This document shows positions 1 through 5,958 of a stretch of 6,088 bases of DNA, piece after piece (position 1 is the stretch's first letter; every line of letters begins with the position of its first letter). The stretch is taken from contig JAKSUM010000090.1 of NCBI GenBank assembly GCA_024409025.1, positions 1-6,088 on the forward strand, read 5' to 3'. The position numbers were made by a program, and so were the translations under genes. Source of the DNA: a bacterium. GTDB taxonomy: Bacteria > Vulcanimicrobiota > CADAWZ01. The notes beneath the pieces were generated by a model. It did no database searches and was not told where the DNA came from. It saw only the letters and a list, made by a program, of their open reading frames with translations.

Positions 1-396
1 CCCTGTAGAAGTCATTATCCAGAGCTGGGCATCCCCGTCTTCAGATTTTATGAAGGCGATTTTTTTGCCGTCCGGAGACCATTTTGCGCTGTACGCTCTT
101 CCGTTCTCAGGAGTGAATGACGTTATTTCCTTAGTTTCTGTTGATACGCTGCATATGCTGCTCATTGCTTTATTCTCTTCAAGGTTTTTCTTTTCCATTG
201 TAAAGAGAATTTTTTTGCCGTTTGGCGAAAGAACCGGCTCTTTTATCCATTTTACTTTCATGAAGTCATTGAAAGTATATAGGGAAGGCTGTGATGAGCC
301 CTTGCTCTCTGCTGCCTCTGCAGGCGAGGGAGAAAGAAGCATGAATGCGGCAGCTGCTGCCGCCGCTATTGTCAATCCTGTCAGTAGCTTTTTCAA
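1..396 (-). CDS. Secreted S9-type peptidase (acylaminoacyl/dipeptidyl peptidase-like), N-terminal part only
   Basis: This is the first 132 codons of a minus-strand gene that leaves the window at position 1, so the catalytic domain is not visible. The start is a TTG at 396-394, placed 7 bases after a GGAGG (408-404). It gives a classic Sec signal peptide: MKKLL, a hydrophobic core with seven alanines (residues 11-17) and a SPSPAEA region ending near residue 28. The mature part opens with YTFNDFMKVKWIKEPVLSPNG and has two WD40/TolB-like propeller repeats, LSPNGKKILFT (57-67) and WSPDGKKIAFI (106-116). This layout is typical of the beta-propeller that precedes the alpha/beta-hydrolase domain of S9 prolyl-oligopeptidase-family enzymes, which cleave peptides outside the cytoplasm. 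A TolB-like or other propeller protein remains possible. It lies 13 bases after the QueG-like gene on the same strand, so the two are probably co-transcribed. Confidence 0.72.
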   Translation of the reverse strand, partial: MKKLLTGLTIAAAAAAAFMLLSPSPAEAAESKGSSQPSLYTFNDFMKVKWIKEPVLSPNGKKILFTMEKKNLEENKAMSSICSVSTETKEITSFTPENGRAYSAKWSPDGKKIAFIKSEDGDAQLWIMTSTG

Positions 397-403
397 TTTT
401 TAA

Positions 404-408
404 CCTCC
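404..408 (-). promoter_or_regulatory. Ribosome binding site deciding a TTG start
   Basis: Read on the minus strand this is GGAGG, 7 bases before the TTG at 396-394. No ATG sits at a suitable distance, and the signal peptide begins exactly at this TTG, so the site fixes the start of the S9-type peptidase. Confidence 0.75.
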
Positions 409-409
409 G

Positions 410-1354
410 TCAATGTTTTTGCTTATTGTATTCTATTAATAATTCGGCATAGCCTTTTAGGGTTTCTCTTCCTTTTTCTTTGAACCTGTATAAAAATTCC
501 ATTCCTTCAGGACTTTGTGAGAGTATTATCAGGGCATTTTTTATAAGTGATTCCGGATTTATCCATCCTGCTGACATCTGTCTGCCTTTGAATAGCTCTT
601 TTAGTTCCGTGTTTTCAAGAAATATTATGTCAGGAAGATATACCTTGCCTGCTTCCTGCATTTCTTCCGGCTCTTCCTGCCGTGCTATTGCTTTTTTATT
701 CTTTGGGCAGGCATCCTGACATGATGAACAGCCGTAAAATCTCTTGCCCCATATAGGCCAGAATTCCGGCGGCGTTTCCGTATTCTGCGACAGATGCTGG
801 AGGCATCTTTCCCTTTTTATGGGAGAGTTATATTCTATTGCTTTTGACGGGCAGGCCTTTATGCACAGTCCGCACTCAAGGCATCTTCTGTCAAATTCAG
901 GAGAAGGTTCATCTGGTTCTATATCAATATCTGTGATTATTTCTCCTATAATTACATTGGAGCCGTATTCCGGAGATGCTATTATATGGTTCATGCCGTA
1001 TGAGCCGAGACCGGCCTTGCATGCCAGCGGTTTTTCTCTTATAGGTCCGTTTGATGATATATAGCAGGACGCTCCATATTCTGCCTTTAAAAATTTAGCC
1101 AGCTTTTCCTGTTTCTTTCTTAGCTCCTTATAATAGTTTCGTCTTGCAAATGGAGCTATAATTCCATAGAGGCCGTCTTCTATAGGGATATATGTTGAGC
1201 TGTAGTTTTGCAGCGATATTATTGCCGTTTTGGCTTTATGTGCTTTGAAGAATTCAGGTATTTCCCTTATGAACTCAATTGAGTCTGCTCTGGCAATGCC
1301 TGTTGCCGGTATTGCCAGCTCTTTTGCCTTTGCTTTTATAGTATTTTTTATCAT
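410..1354 (-). CDS. QueG-like double [4Fe-4S] cluster protein (epoxyqueuosine reductase family, divergent)
   Basis: The 314-residue protein matches the QueG family (COG1600) along its length. The N-terminus (KAKELAIPATGIARAD) resembles the family opening, and ARRNYYKELRK (70-80) matches the conserved RDYHKxLR segment. KPLACKAGLGSYG (108-120) matches the ERPLAxKAGLGWxGK block. Two ferredoxin-like cysteine groups follow: C158, C161, C164, C168 with C184, then C209, C212, C216, which is the eight-cysteine set expected for two [4Fe-4S] clusters. A helical tail includes FKGRQM (255-260). True QueG uses cobalamin to reduce epoxyqueuosine in tRNA to queuosine. This protein is shorter than E. coli QueG (about 380 residues) and differs at positions expected in the active site: the Asp of the VDSAP/VDTGP motif aligns with S101, the Arg of ER with K108, and the Lys of GWxGK with M121. 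Its substrate is therefore uncertain. The ATG at 1354 has no evident Shine-Dalgarno, but the family N-terminus starts there. It heads an operon with the S9-type gene. Confidence 0.85.
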   Translation of the reverse strand: MIKNTIKAKAKELAIPATGIARADSIEFIREIPEFFKAHKAKTAIISLQNYSSTYIPIEDGLYGIIAPFARRNYYKELRKKQEKLAKFLKAEYGASCYISSNGPIREKPLACKAGLGSYGMNHIIASPEYGSNVIIGEIITDIDIEPDEPSPEFDRRCLECGLCIKACPSKAIEYNSPIKRERCLQHLSQNTETPPEFWPIWGKRFYGCSSCQDACPKNKKAIARQEEPEEMQEAGKVYLPDIIFLENTELKELFKGRQMSAGWINPESLIKNALIILSQSPEGMEFLYRFKEKGRETLKGYAELLIEYNKQKH

Positions 1355-1407
1355 TATGTTATGTTTTATATTTTGAATTGCTATTCCTGTTTTTGTGTTA
1401 ATAAACC

Positions 1408-1440
1408 TGTCAAATGTTCATTTTATGTTAACAATTGTCA
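1408..1440. promoter_or_regulatory. Imperfect dyad, candidate operator
   Basis: TGTCAAATGTT (1408-1418) and AACAATTGTCA (1430-1440) are inverted copies matching at 9 of 11 positions, with an 11-base spacer. The right half also contains the overlapping perfect palindromes TGTTAACA (1426-1433) and ACAATTGT (1431-1438). It lies between the divergent genes and overlaps the minus-strand TTGACA. The shape suits a dimeric regulator binding site, but I do not recognise the regulator, and in AT-rich DNA such a dyad can arise by chance. Confidence 0.3.
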
Positions 1441-1532
1441 GATTGTTTTTATTATATTTTCGTGCTATTCTATATATATCAAAAATATAATATTCAAAAG
1501 CTTTCCGCATTGAGGACTTGGCTGGATTGCTT

Positions 1533-1538
1533 AGGAGG
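1533..1538 (+). promoter_or_regulatory. Strong ribosome binding site
   Basis: AGGAGG lies 8 bases before the ATG at 1547. It is the best Shine-Dalgarno match in the window, in line with high expression of the first metallophosphatase copy. Confidence 0.8.
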
Positions 1539-1546
1539 TATTTTGA

Positions 1547-2575
1547 ATGAACGTTATCGGTTCTAATTTTTCCATTCCTCAGTACCCTACAATAAACTCA
1601 GTTTCTTCTGCCGCTTCAAAAGCAGATGCTCAGGAAGTTCTACCTTCTGACGGATTTACTCCTTCTGCTTCTGATGATTTTTCTATTGCAGATCCCAGAT
1701 CTGCCGCAGCTTCTGAAATAAGAGGGCTCAAAGCAAAATCCGAGCCTGTTACCATTACTATCATAAGCACGAATGATATGCATGGCAAATTCGACAAGAT
1801 GCCTAAGGTTGCCGGAGTAATCGATGATCTCAGAGCCAAGTTCCCTGGTGCTATAGTTGTAGATGGCGGAGATTCATCATATAATCCTCCTGCAAGCACA
1901 AAGCATGGATTCGAGCCTACAACACAGGTTCTCAATGCTATGGGTTATGATGTTATCGGACTTGGTAATCATGAATTCCAGAACGGCAAGCAGGTAACTG
2001 TTGATAAGTTTGTCAAGAAGGTAGATGCAGATGTTATCGCCGGAAACGTCCATGCTGACCATGTCGGAGGATATCTTGAGGGAGTACAGCCCTATGTGGT
2101 AAAGGAAGTAGGCGGAGTAAGAGTGGCATTCGTAAGCATGCTCGAGCCTAAGATGCATACAAAGCCTAATCCGCATGTAGGTCAGGATCTCGTTAAGGAA
2201 CAGCCTATTGATGCTATGAAGAGACTTATGCCCGAGCTCAAGGAAAATGCTGACATAATAATCGGCGTAAACCATGAGGGTCTTAATGACGACAAGAGAC
2301 TTGCTCAGGCTGTTGACGGCATAACCGCTATCCTTTCCTCTCATGACCACGCAATAACGGATTCTCCCATACAGGTAGGTTCATATCCTAACAGCACCTA
2401 TATTGTTGAGAGCGGTTCTCATTGCAAGCTTGTCGGACTTACGCAGATTACAGTCGATCCCGATAGCAAGGAAGTAATAGATTTCAAGTTCCACAATTAC
2501 CCTGTAGATTCTTATAACTGCAAGCCTAACGCAAAGGTTGCCCAGATTATTAAAGATTACGGTTCAATGAAATAG
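1547..2575 (+). CDS. UshA/5'-nucleotidase-type metallophosphatase, single-domain, copy A
   Basis: This 342-residue protein has a calcineurin-like metallophosphoesterase domain (about residues 66-320) of the UshA/5'-nucleotidase branch. All metal motifs are present: TNDMHG (D77, H79), VDGGDSS (D109), GLGNHEF (N141, H142), GVNHEG (H243) and SSHDH (H266, H268). These ligate two divalent metals for phosphoester hydrolysis. The C-terminal nucleotide-binding domain of UshA (total about 550 residues) is absent, so activity on nucleotides cannot be assumed. There is no hydrophobic signal peptide. Residues 1-64 are Ser/Ala/Pro/Asp-rich and probably disordered, starting with MNVIGSNFS, which is shared with the next gene. 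Copy B is a tandem paralogue, about 60% identical over the catalytic domain by eye. Codon use differs from copy B: Lys is AAG in 20 of 26 cases and Phe in the catalytic part is TTC in 7 of 8, suggesting strong expression. It has its own promoter region, a strong Shine-Dalgarno and a terminator. Cytoplasmic action or non-Sec export are both possible. Confidence 0.85.
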   Translation: MNVIGSNFSIPQYPTINSVSSAASKADAQEVLPSDGFTPSASDDFSIADPRSAAASEIRGLKAKSEPVTITIISTNDMHGKFDKMPKVAGVIDDLRAKFPGAIVVDGGDSSYNPPASTKHGFEPTTQVLNAMGYDVIGLGNHEFQNGKQVTVDKFVKKVDADVIAGNVHADHVGGYLEGVQPYVVKEVGGVRVAFVSMLEPKMHTKPNPHVGQDLVKEQPIDAMKRLMPELKENADIIIGVNHEGLNDDKRLAQAVDGITAILSSHDHAITDSPIQVGSYPNSTYIVESGSHCKLVGLTQITVDPDSKEVIDFKFHNYPVDSYNCKPNAKVAQIIKDYGSMK

Positions 2576-2590
2576 CTTATGCTTTTACAG

Positions 2591-2620
2591 GATCCCGCCT
2601 TTCCTGACGGGATCTTTTTT
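2591..2620 (+). terminator. Intrinsic terminator after copy A
   Basis: A perfect 7-bp stem, GATCCCG (2591-2597) with CGGGATC (2608-2614), has a 10-base loop and is followed directly by six T (2615-2620). It begins 15 bases after the copy A stop codon. Its stem resembles that of the terminator after copy B. Confidence 0.88.
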
Positions 2621-2643
2621 CTTAGTTTGAAAGGTTGTTGCTT

Positions 2644-3624
2644 ATGAATGCCATAGGTCATAATTTTAGCAATGTCTCCATATATGCTTCAAGCCATGGT
2701 CCGTCCGGATGCGTTTCTGAGCAGCCTGAATTGCCGGGCGATTCGTTTGTCGGCTCTTATGATGACGGATCTGATGGTGTGGAAGCTAAAGATGGCAGAG
2801 CTGTATGTGATTTGAAGTCGAAATCCGAGCCTGTTACAATAACAGTAATTGCGACTAATGACATACATGGACAGTACGGCAAATTACCTAAGGTTTCAGG
2901 GATAATAAAGGATTTGAAGGCTAAATATCCTGATGCTGTTGTTGTAGATGGCGGGGATTCGTCATTTAATCCTCCTTCAAGTAATAAAGTCAGATTTGGC
3001 ACTGCAGTAAAGCTTATGAGCGCCATGGATTATGATATAATGGCGCTGGGTAATCATGAATTTCAGTATGGAAAGACGGCTGCCGTCGAGGAATTTGTCA
3101 AAAAAGTAGATGCTCAGGTCATATGTGCTAATGTCCATAGTGATAAGGGGGGATATCTGAACGGAGTTCAGCCCTATGTTATTAAGGATATTAACGGGGT
3201 TAAGGCCGCTTTTGTCTCTGTTACCGAGCTTGAAAAGCATAAGCCCGGCAAAGATATTGAAAGGCCGATTGACTGTATGAACAGGCTTATGCCAGAGCTG
3301 CAGGAACAGGCTGACATTATTATAGGACTTAATCATCAGGGGCTGAGTGACGATGCTAAGCTTGCAAAAGCTGTTGACGGGATATCTCTTATAATATCGT
3401 CACATGATCATGAGGCGACTGAAGAGCCTATACAGATTGGAAGCTATCCGAACCATACTTATATTGTTGAAAGCGGCTCTCACTGTCAGATGGTGGGCCT
3501 TTCACAGATAACTGTGGATCCGGATACACATGAAATTCTTGATTTTAAATTTACTAATTATCCTGTCGAGACTTATCAGTGCTCTCCTGATCCGGTTATA
3601 CAGAAGATGCTTAGCCGCCAATAA
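2644..3624 (+). CDS. UshA/5'-nucleotidase-type metallophosphatase, single-domain, copy B
   Basis: This is a 326-residue paralogue of the upstream gene. The frame is open from TTG codons at 2635 and 2638, but the ATG at 2644 is preferred: it sits 9 bases after GAAAGG (2629-2634) and gives MNAIGHNFS, matching the start of copy A. Metal-binding motifs are complete: TNDIHG (D73, H75), VDGGDSS (D105), ALGNHEF (N137, H138), GLNHQG (H231) and SSHDH (H254, H256). Relative to copy A the catalytic domain has a deletion of about 8-10 residues after VSVTELEKH, and residues 10-58 form an unrelated acidic, Gly/Ser-rich linker. There is no signal peptide and no UshA C-terminal domain. All nine Phe codons are TTT and Lys is AAG in only 13 of 23, unlike copy A. 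Because a terminator lies between the copies, expression of B depends on read-through or on a promoter I cannot identify. The substrate is unknown; a phosphomonoester or cyclic phosphodiester is likely from the family. Confidence 0.84.
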   Translation: MNAIGHNFSNVSIYASSHGPSGCVSEQPELPGDSFVGSYDDGSDGVEAKDGRAVCDLKSKSEPVTITVIATNDIHGQYGKLPKVSGIIKDLKAKYPDAVVVDGGDSSFNPPSSNKVRFGTAVKLMSAMDYDIMALGNHEFQYGKTAAVEEFVKKVDAQVICANVHSDKGGYLNGVQPYVIKDINGVKAAFVSVTELEKHKPGKDIERPIDCMNRLMPELQEQADIIIGLNHQGLSDDAKLAKAVDGISLIISSHDHEATEEPIQIGSYPNHTYIVESGSHCQMVGLSQITVDPDTHEILDFKFTNYPVETYQCSPDPVIQKMLSRQ

Positions 3625-3638
3625 ACAGAAATAAATAT

Positions 3639-3683
3639 AAATCCCGCTGAAAATTATATTTTGACGGGATTTTATTTTTTTTT
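3639..3683 (+). terminator. Intrinsic terminator after copy B
   Basis: AAATCCCG (3639-3646) pairs with CGGGATTT (3665-3672). After one mismatch the stem can continue with five weaker pairs (3648-3652 with 3659-3663) around a small loop. The tail is T, A, then nine T (3675-3683). It starts 15 bases after the copy B stop codon and ends the duplicated region. Confidence 0.85.
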
Positions 3684-3729
3684 GGCGAAAATTTTAAAGC
3701 TGTGGATTTTTATTCCATTTGGAGTTTTT

Positions 3730-4740
3730 ATGAGGAAAAGAAATAAGGGGCTATATAGGCCTTCATATTTGAAGATAAACGATTCAGACTTTGAAGCGGC
3801 TATTGCAAATGGAAAAAGAATGCTTTCTTCATGCCGTTTATGTCCGAGACAATGCTCTGTAGACAGGATTGGCGGTCATAAAGGCTTCTGCGGATGTTCT
3901 TCTAATGCTTCTGTCTCTTCATGGCTTCTTCATAAAGGGGAAGAGCCTGTTCTTATAGGCAGAAATGGAGCCGGAACTGTTTTTTTCGGAGGATGCACCT
4001 TATCATGCGTTTTTTGTCAGAATTGGCAGATAAGCTCTAAAAAGACATCCGGGGCTTTTTCTTCTGAAAAATCAGCGGAAGAGCTCGGAAGAATATTTCT
4101 GGATCTTCAGGATCATGGAGCTGCAAATATTGATCTTGTCACTCCTACTATGCATATACCATCAATTATAGAAGCTCTTTTTTGGGCAAAAAGAAACGGA
4201 CTTTCACTGCCTGTTGCGTATAATACCAATTCATATATGTCCAGAGAGGCATTTGGACTGATTTCCCCATTTGTTGATATATGGCTTGCAGATCTTAAAT
4301 ATTATTCTGAGGCTAATGCTTTAAAATATTCTTCAGCTGCAAGATATAATGCCATTGCATTTGAGAGCATACGGGATATGTATGAAAAACGGCCTCTTCT
4401 CGTTACTGATAATGAAGGCAGGGCTTTAAAAGGCTGTATAGTCAGAATTTTGCTTTTGCCTGACGGTTCGGATGAGGCTGAGAAGAGCCTATTAAAGCTT
4501 GCTGAACACGGGATTCTGCCTTCCGTATCTATAATGGGTCAGTTTTCGCCTCTCTACAGGGCAGGAGAGTTCCCTGAGCTTTTGACTAAGACATCCGCTG
4601 AAAGGATTGATTATCTGGCGTCTCTTGCGGACAGCCTTGGCTTTGAAAATGTATGGTTTCAGTACGATGACGCATCTGAAATATTTTCTCCTGATTTTTC
4701 AAAAGATAACCCATTCGGACAGGCAAATCCGCCGCTATAA
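3730..4740 (+). CDS. PflX-type radical SAM protein (COG1313, pyruvate formate-lyase activase homologue)
   Basis: This 336-residue radical SAM enzyme has the signature GGCTLSCVFCQNW with C89, C93 and C96 (CX3CX2C), which binds the [4Fe-4S] cluster that cleaves S-adenosylmethionine. The N-terminal CRLCPRQC (C35, C38, C42) and GFCGC (C54, C56) is the cysteine-rich block typical of the PflX branch and may hold metal or a second cluster. Other family blocks are NIDLVTPTMHIP, VAYNTNSY, VDIWLADLKYY, KYSSAARY and MGQFSPLY. The frame is open back to a TTG at 3661, but that TTG lies inside the upstream terminator. The ATG at 3730 has GGAG (3721-3724) 5 bases ahead and gives a family-like start. Although the family is often called pyruvate formate-lyase activating, no pyruvate formate-lyase or glycyl radical enzyme is in view, and the real substrate is unknown. 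The next gene starts 27 bases after the stop, so the pair is probably an operon. Confidence 0.88.
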   Translation: MRKRNKGLYRPSYLKINDSDFEAAIANGKRMLSSCRLCPRQCSVDRIGGHKGFCGCSSNASVSSWLLHKGEEPVLIGRNGAGTVFFGGCTLSCVFCQNWQISSKKTSGAFSSEKSAEELGRIFLDLQDHGAANIDLVTPTMHIPSIIEALFWAKRNGLSLPVAYNTNSYMSREAFGLISPFVDIWLADLKYYSEANALKYSSAARYNAIAFESIRDMYEKRPLLVTDNEGRALKGCIVRILLLPDGSDEAEKSLLKLAEHGILPSVSIMGQFSPLYRAGEFPELLTKTSAERIDYLASLADSLGFENVWFQYDDASEIFSPDFSKDNPFGQANPPL

Positions 4741-4767
4741 TTCCATTAAGAAAGGATTTTTGATATA

Positions 4768-5826
4768 ATGAAGATTGTTATTACAGGATTTGGAGGCTCT
4801 GGAAGGACATCTCTTTTTGCCGCCTGCACGGGCAAGGATATGGAGGAGGCTTCAAGACAGTCAATAGGAGTCGTTCAGGTTCCTGACGAGAGACTCAATA
4901 AGCTAAGCGCGATATTTAATCCTAAGAAAACGGTTTTTACAACTATTGATTTTGTCGATTCACTTCCTCTTGATTCCCATTCAAAATCAGACAAGACCTC
5001 TCTGTTTGAGACATTGAGAAATGGTGATGCCCTTGTCTGCGTTATATCCGCTTTTCAGCATGATTCTGACGGCGAGATTCTTGATGAATTGAACAGGCTT
5101 AGGCTTGATATACTTATAAACGATCTCGATATGGCCGTAAAGCGCAGCGAGCGACTTGAAAAGGAAATAAGAATATGTAAGGACAAAGGTGAAAAACAGA
5201 AGGAGCTGGCTCTCGTAAAGAGAATACAGCCTGTTCTTGAAAATGAGCAGTTCCTTTATTCCATGGACTTTGACAAGGATGAACTGATGATTCTCAGAAA
5301 TTTCGGGCTTCTCTCAAGAAAGCCTTGCATATATGTCCTTAATTGCTCCGAAGAAATGGATGCGGAGAGAATTGCAGGACTTGAAGATGCGGTAAGAAGG
5401 CAGCTTGACGAGGTCTCGGATCCTTCTCCTGTTATTTCCCTGAATGCGTCAATCGAAGCTGAAATAGCAGCCATGGATTCTGCAGACAGAGAGGATTTCC
5501 TCAAGGAATACGGTATTTCCGAATGCGGAAGGGATAAATTGATTAAGGCTGTTTACAGAAGGATTGATTATATAACCTTCTTTACTGTTGGTGAGGACGA
5601 ATGCAGATCATGGAAGATTCCGGCAGGATCTACTGCAGTGGATGCCGCAAGAGCGATACATTCGGATTTGGCGAGAGGCTTTATCAGGGCTGAAGTCGTA
5701 TCAGCCGAAGATCTTCTTAGATTGGGAAGCCATAATGAGGCAAAAAAAGAAGGGGTTCTCAGACTTGAAGGCAAGACCTATCTTGTAAAAGATGGGGATA
5801 CGCTTAATATTATGTTTAATATATAG
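4768..5826 (+). CDS. YchF/Obg-family P-loop protein with degenerate nucleotide-binding motifs and a TGS-like C-terminal domain
   Basis: The 352-residue protein aligns with the YchF ATPase (363 residues in E. coli) from end to end: P-loop domain (about 1-100), helical coiled-coil insert (about 105-165), second half of the G domain (about 170-250) and TGS-like/DUF933 domain (about 265-352, with WKIPAGSTA, RGFIRAEV and YLVKDGDTLN). YchF binds ATP and ribosomes and is linked to translation and stress. Key motifs differ here. Walker A reads GFGGSGRT, with R13 in place of the invariant Lys. Switch II, DIAG in YchF, is DSLP (64-67), so the Gly is lost. The switch I segment between the P-loop and GVVQVPDERL (34-43) is shorter and lacks the FCTI motif. 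The adenine-specifying NxxE remains as NCSE (192-195). It may bind nucleotide without normal hydrolysis, or not bind it; a separate YchF elsewhere in the genome is expected. The ATG at 4768 follows AAAGGA (4751-4756) at a longish 11 bases. Confidence 0.85.
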   Translation: MKIVITGFGGSGRTSLFAACTGKDMEEASRQSIGVVQVPDERLNKLSAIFNPKKTVFTTIDFVDSLPLDSHSKSDKTSLFETLRNGDALVCVISAFQHDSDGEILDELNRLRLDILINDLDMAVKRSERLEKEIRICKDKGEKQKELALVKRIQPVLENEQFLYSMDFDKDELMILRNFGLLSRKPCIYVLNCSEEMDAERIAGLEDAVRRQLDEVSDPSPVISLNASIEAEIAAMDSADREDFLKEYGISECGRDKLIKAVYRRIDYITFFTVGEDECRSWKIPAGSTAVDAARAIHSDLARGFIRAEVVSAEDLLRLGSHNEAKKEGVLRLEGKTYLVKDGDTLNIMFNI

Positions 5827-5844
5827 TTTTAATATTTCAGTGTT

Positions 5845-5898
5845 GAAAGTCTCTAAAGATATATGTTATCTGATAAAATACTGCTTTAAGAGGCTTTC
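5845..5898 (+). terminator. Long imperfect inverted repeat, possible terminator of the radical SAM-YchF-like operon
   Basis: GAAAGTCTCTAAAG (5845-5858) pairs with CTTTAAGAGGCTTTC (5884-5898) with one G-T pair and one bulged base. The 25-base loop contains a small TTAT/ATAA stem. It starts 19 bases after the stop codon. The following bases, TTTAAACC, make a poor T tract, so it is either a weak terminator, a 3' stabilising structure, or a structured element in the leader of the next gene. Confidence 0.5.
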
Positions 5899-5945
5899 TT
5901 TAAACCATCTTTGACTGTTTGAATAACTCGGATAATTTATATAAT

Positions 5946-5953
5946 AGGTAGGA
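5946..5953 (+). promoter_or_regulatory. Ribosome binding site for the right-edge gene
   Basis: AGGTAGGA ends 5 bases before the ATG at 5959 and supports translation from there. Upstream, TTGACT (5911-5916) could be a -35, but no good -10 lies at normal spacing. A TATAAT at 5940-5945 abuts the ribosome binding site and is too close to the start to serve this gene with a leader. Confidence 0.5.
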
Positions 5954-5958
5954 TTAGT

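Larger units (their letters stand above)
1355..1546. promoter_or_regulatory. Divergent intergenic region with promoters in both directions
   Basis: These 192 AT-rich bases separate the minus-strand QueG-like operon from the plus-strand metallophosphatase. On the plus strand a perfect TATAAT lies at 1486-1491, though without a convincing -35. An alternative is TTGTTT (1443-1448) with a 17-base spacer and TATTCT (1466-1471). On the minus strand there is a TTGACA (1413-1408), but no good -10 follows at normal spacing; a minus-strand TATAAT (1456-1451) lacks a good -35. The region must contain at least one promoter each way, but which hexamers are used is a guess. Confidence 0.5.

Noticed and set aside
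50..403. Plus-strand open frame of 117 codons
   Set aside because: It is antisense to the signal peptide and propeller repeats of the minus-strand S9-type gene, which has a good ribosome binding site and recognisable motifs; this frame has neither.
480..1064. Two plus-strand open frames (480-719 and 744-1064)
   Set aside because: Both lie antisense inside the QueG-like gene, whose conserved cysteine motifs show which strand is coding.
2635..2643. TTG starts upstream of copy B
   Set aside because: The ATG at 2644 has better Shine-Dalgarno spacing and matches the start of copy A.
1877..3336. Similar minus-strand open frames in both phosphatase genes (1877-2350 and 2977-3336)
   Set aside because: They resemble each other only because the sense genes are paralogues. 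They lie antisense to the conserved metal-binding motifs and have no supporting start signals.
3661..3729. TTG start that would add 23 residues to the radical SAM protein
   Set aside because: It lies within the terminator stem after copy B, codes a low-complexity Phe-rich stretch, and the ATG at 3730 has its own GGAG.
3730..4740. Assignment of the radical SAM gene as a true pyruvate formate-lyase activase (pflA)
   Set aside because: The N-terminal cysteine block and conserved segments match the PflX branch, and no pyruvate formate-lyase gene is in view.
5256..5788. Open frames on either strand within the YchF-like gene (5256-5504, 5568-5774 and 5588-5788)
   Set aside because: They overlap the conserved G-domain and TGS-like coding sequence in other frames and show no ribosome binding site or recognisable motif.
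5940..5945. Perfect TATAAT as the -10 for the right-edge gene
   Set aside because: Transcription from it would start within the ribosome binding site, and the nearest -35-like sequence is at poor spacing.
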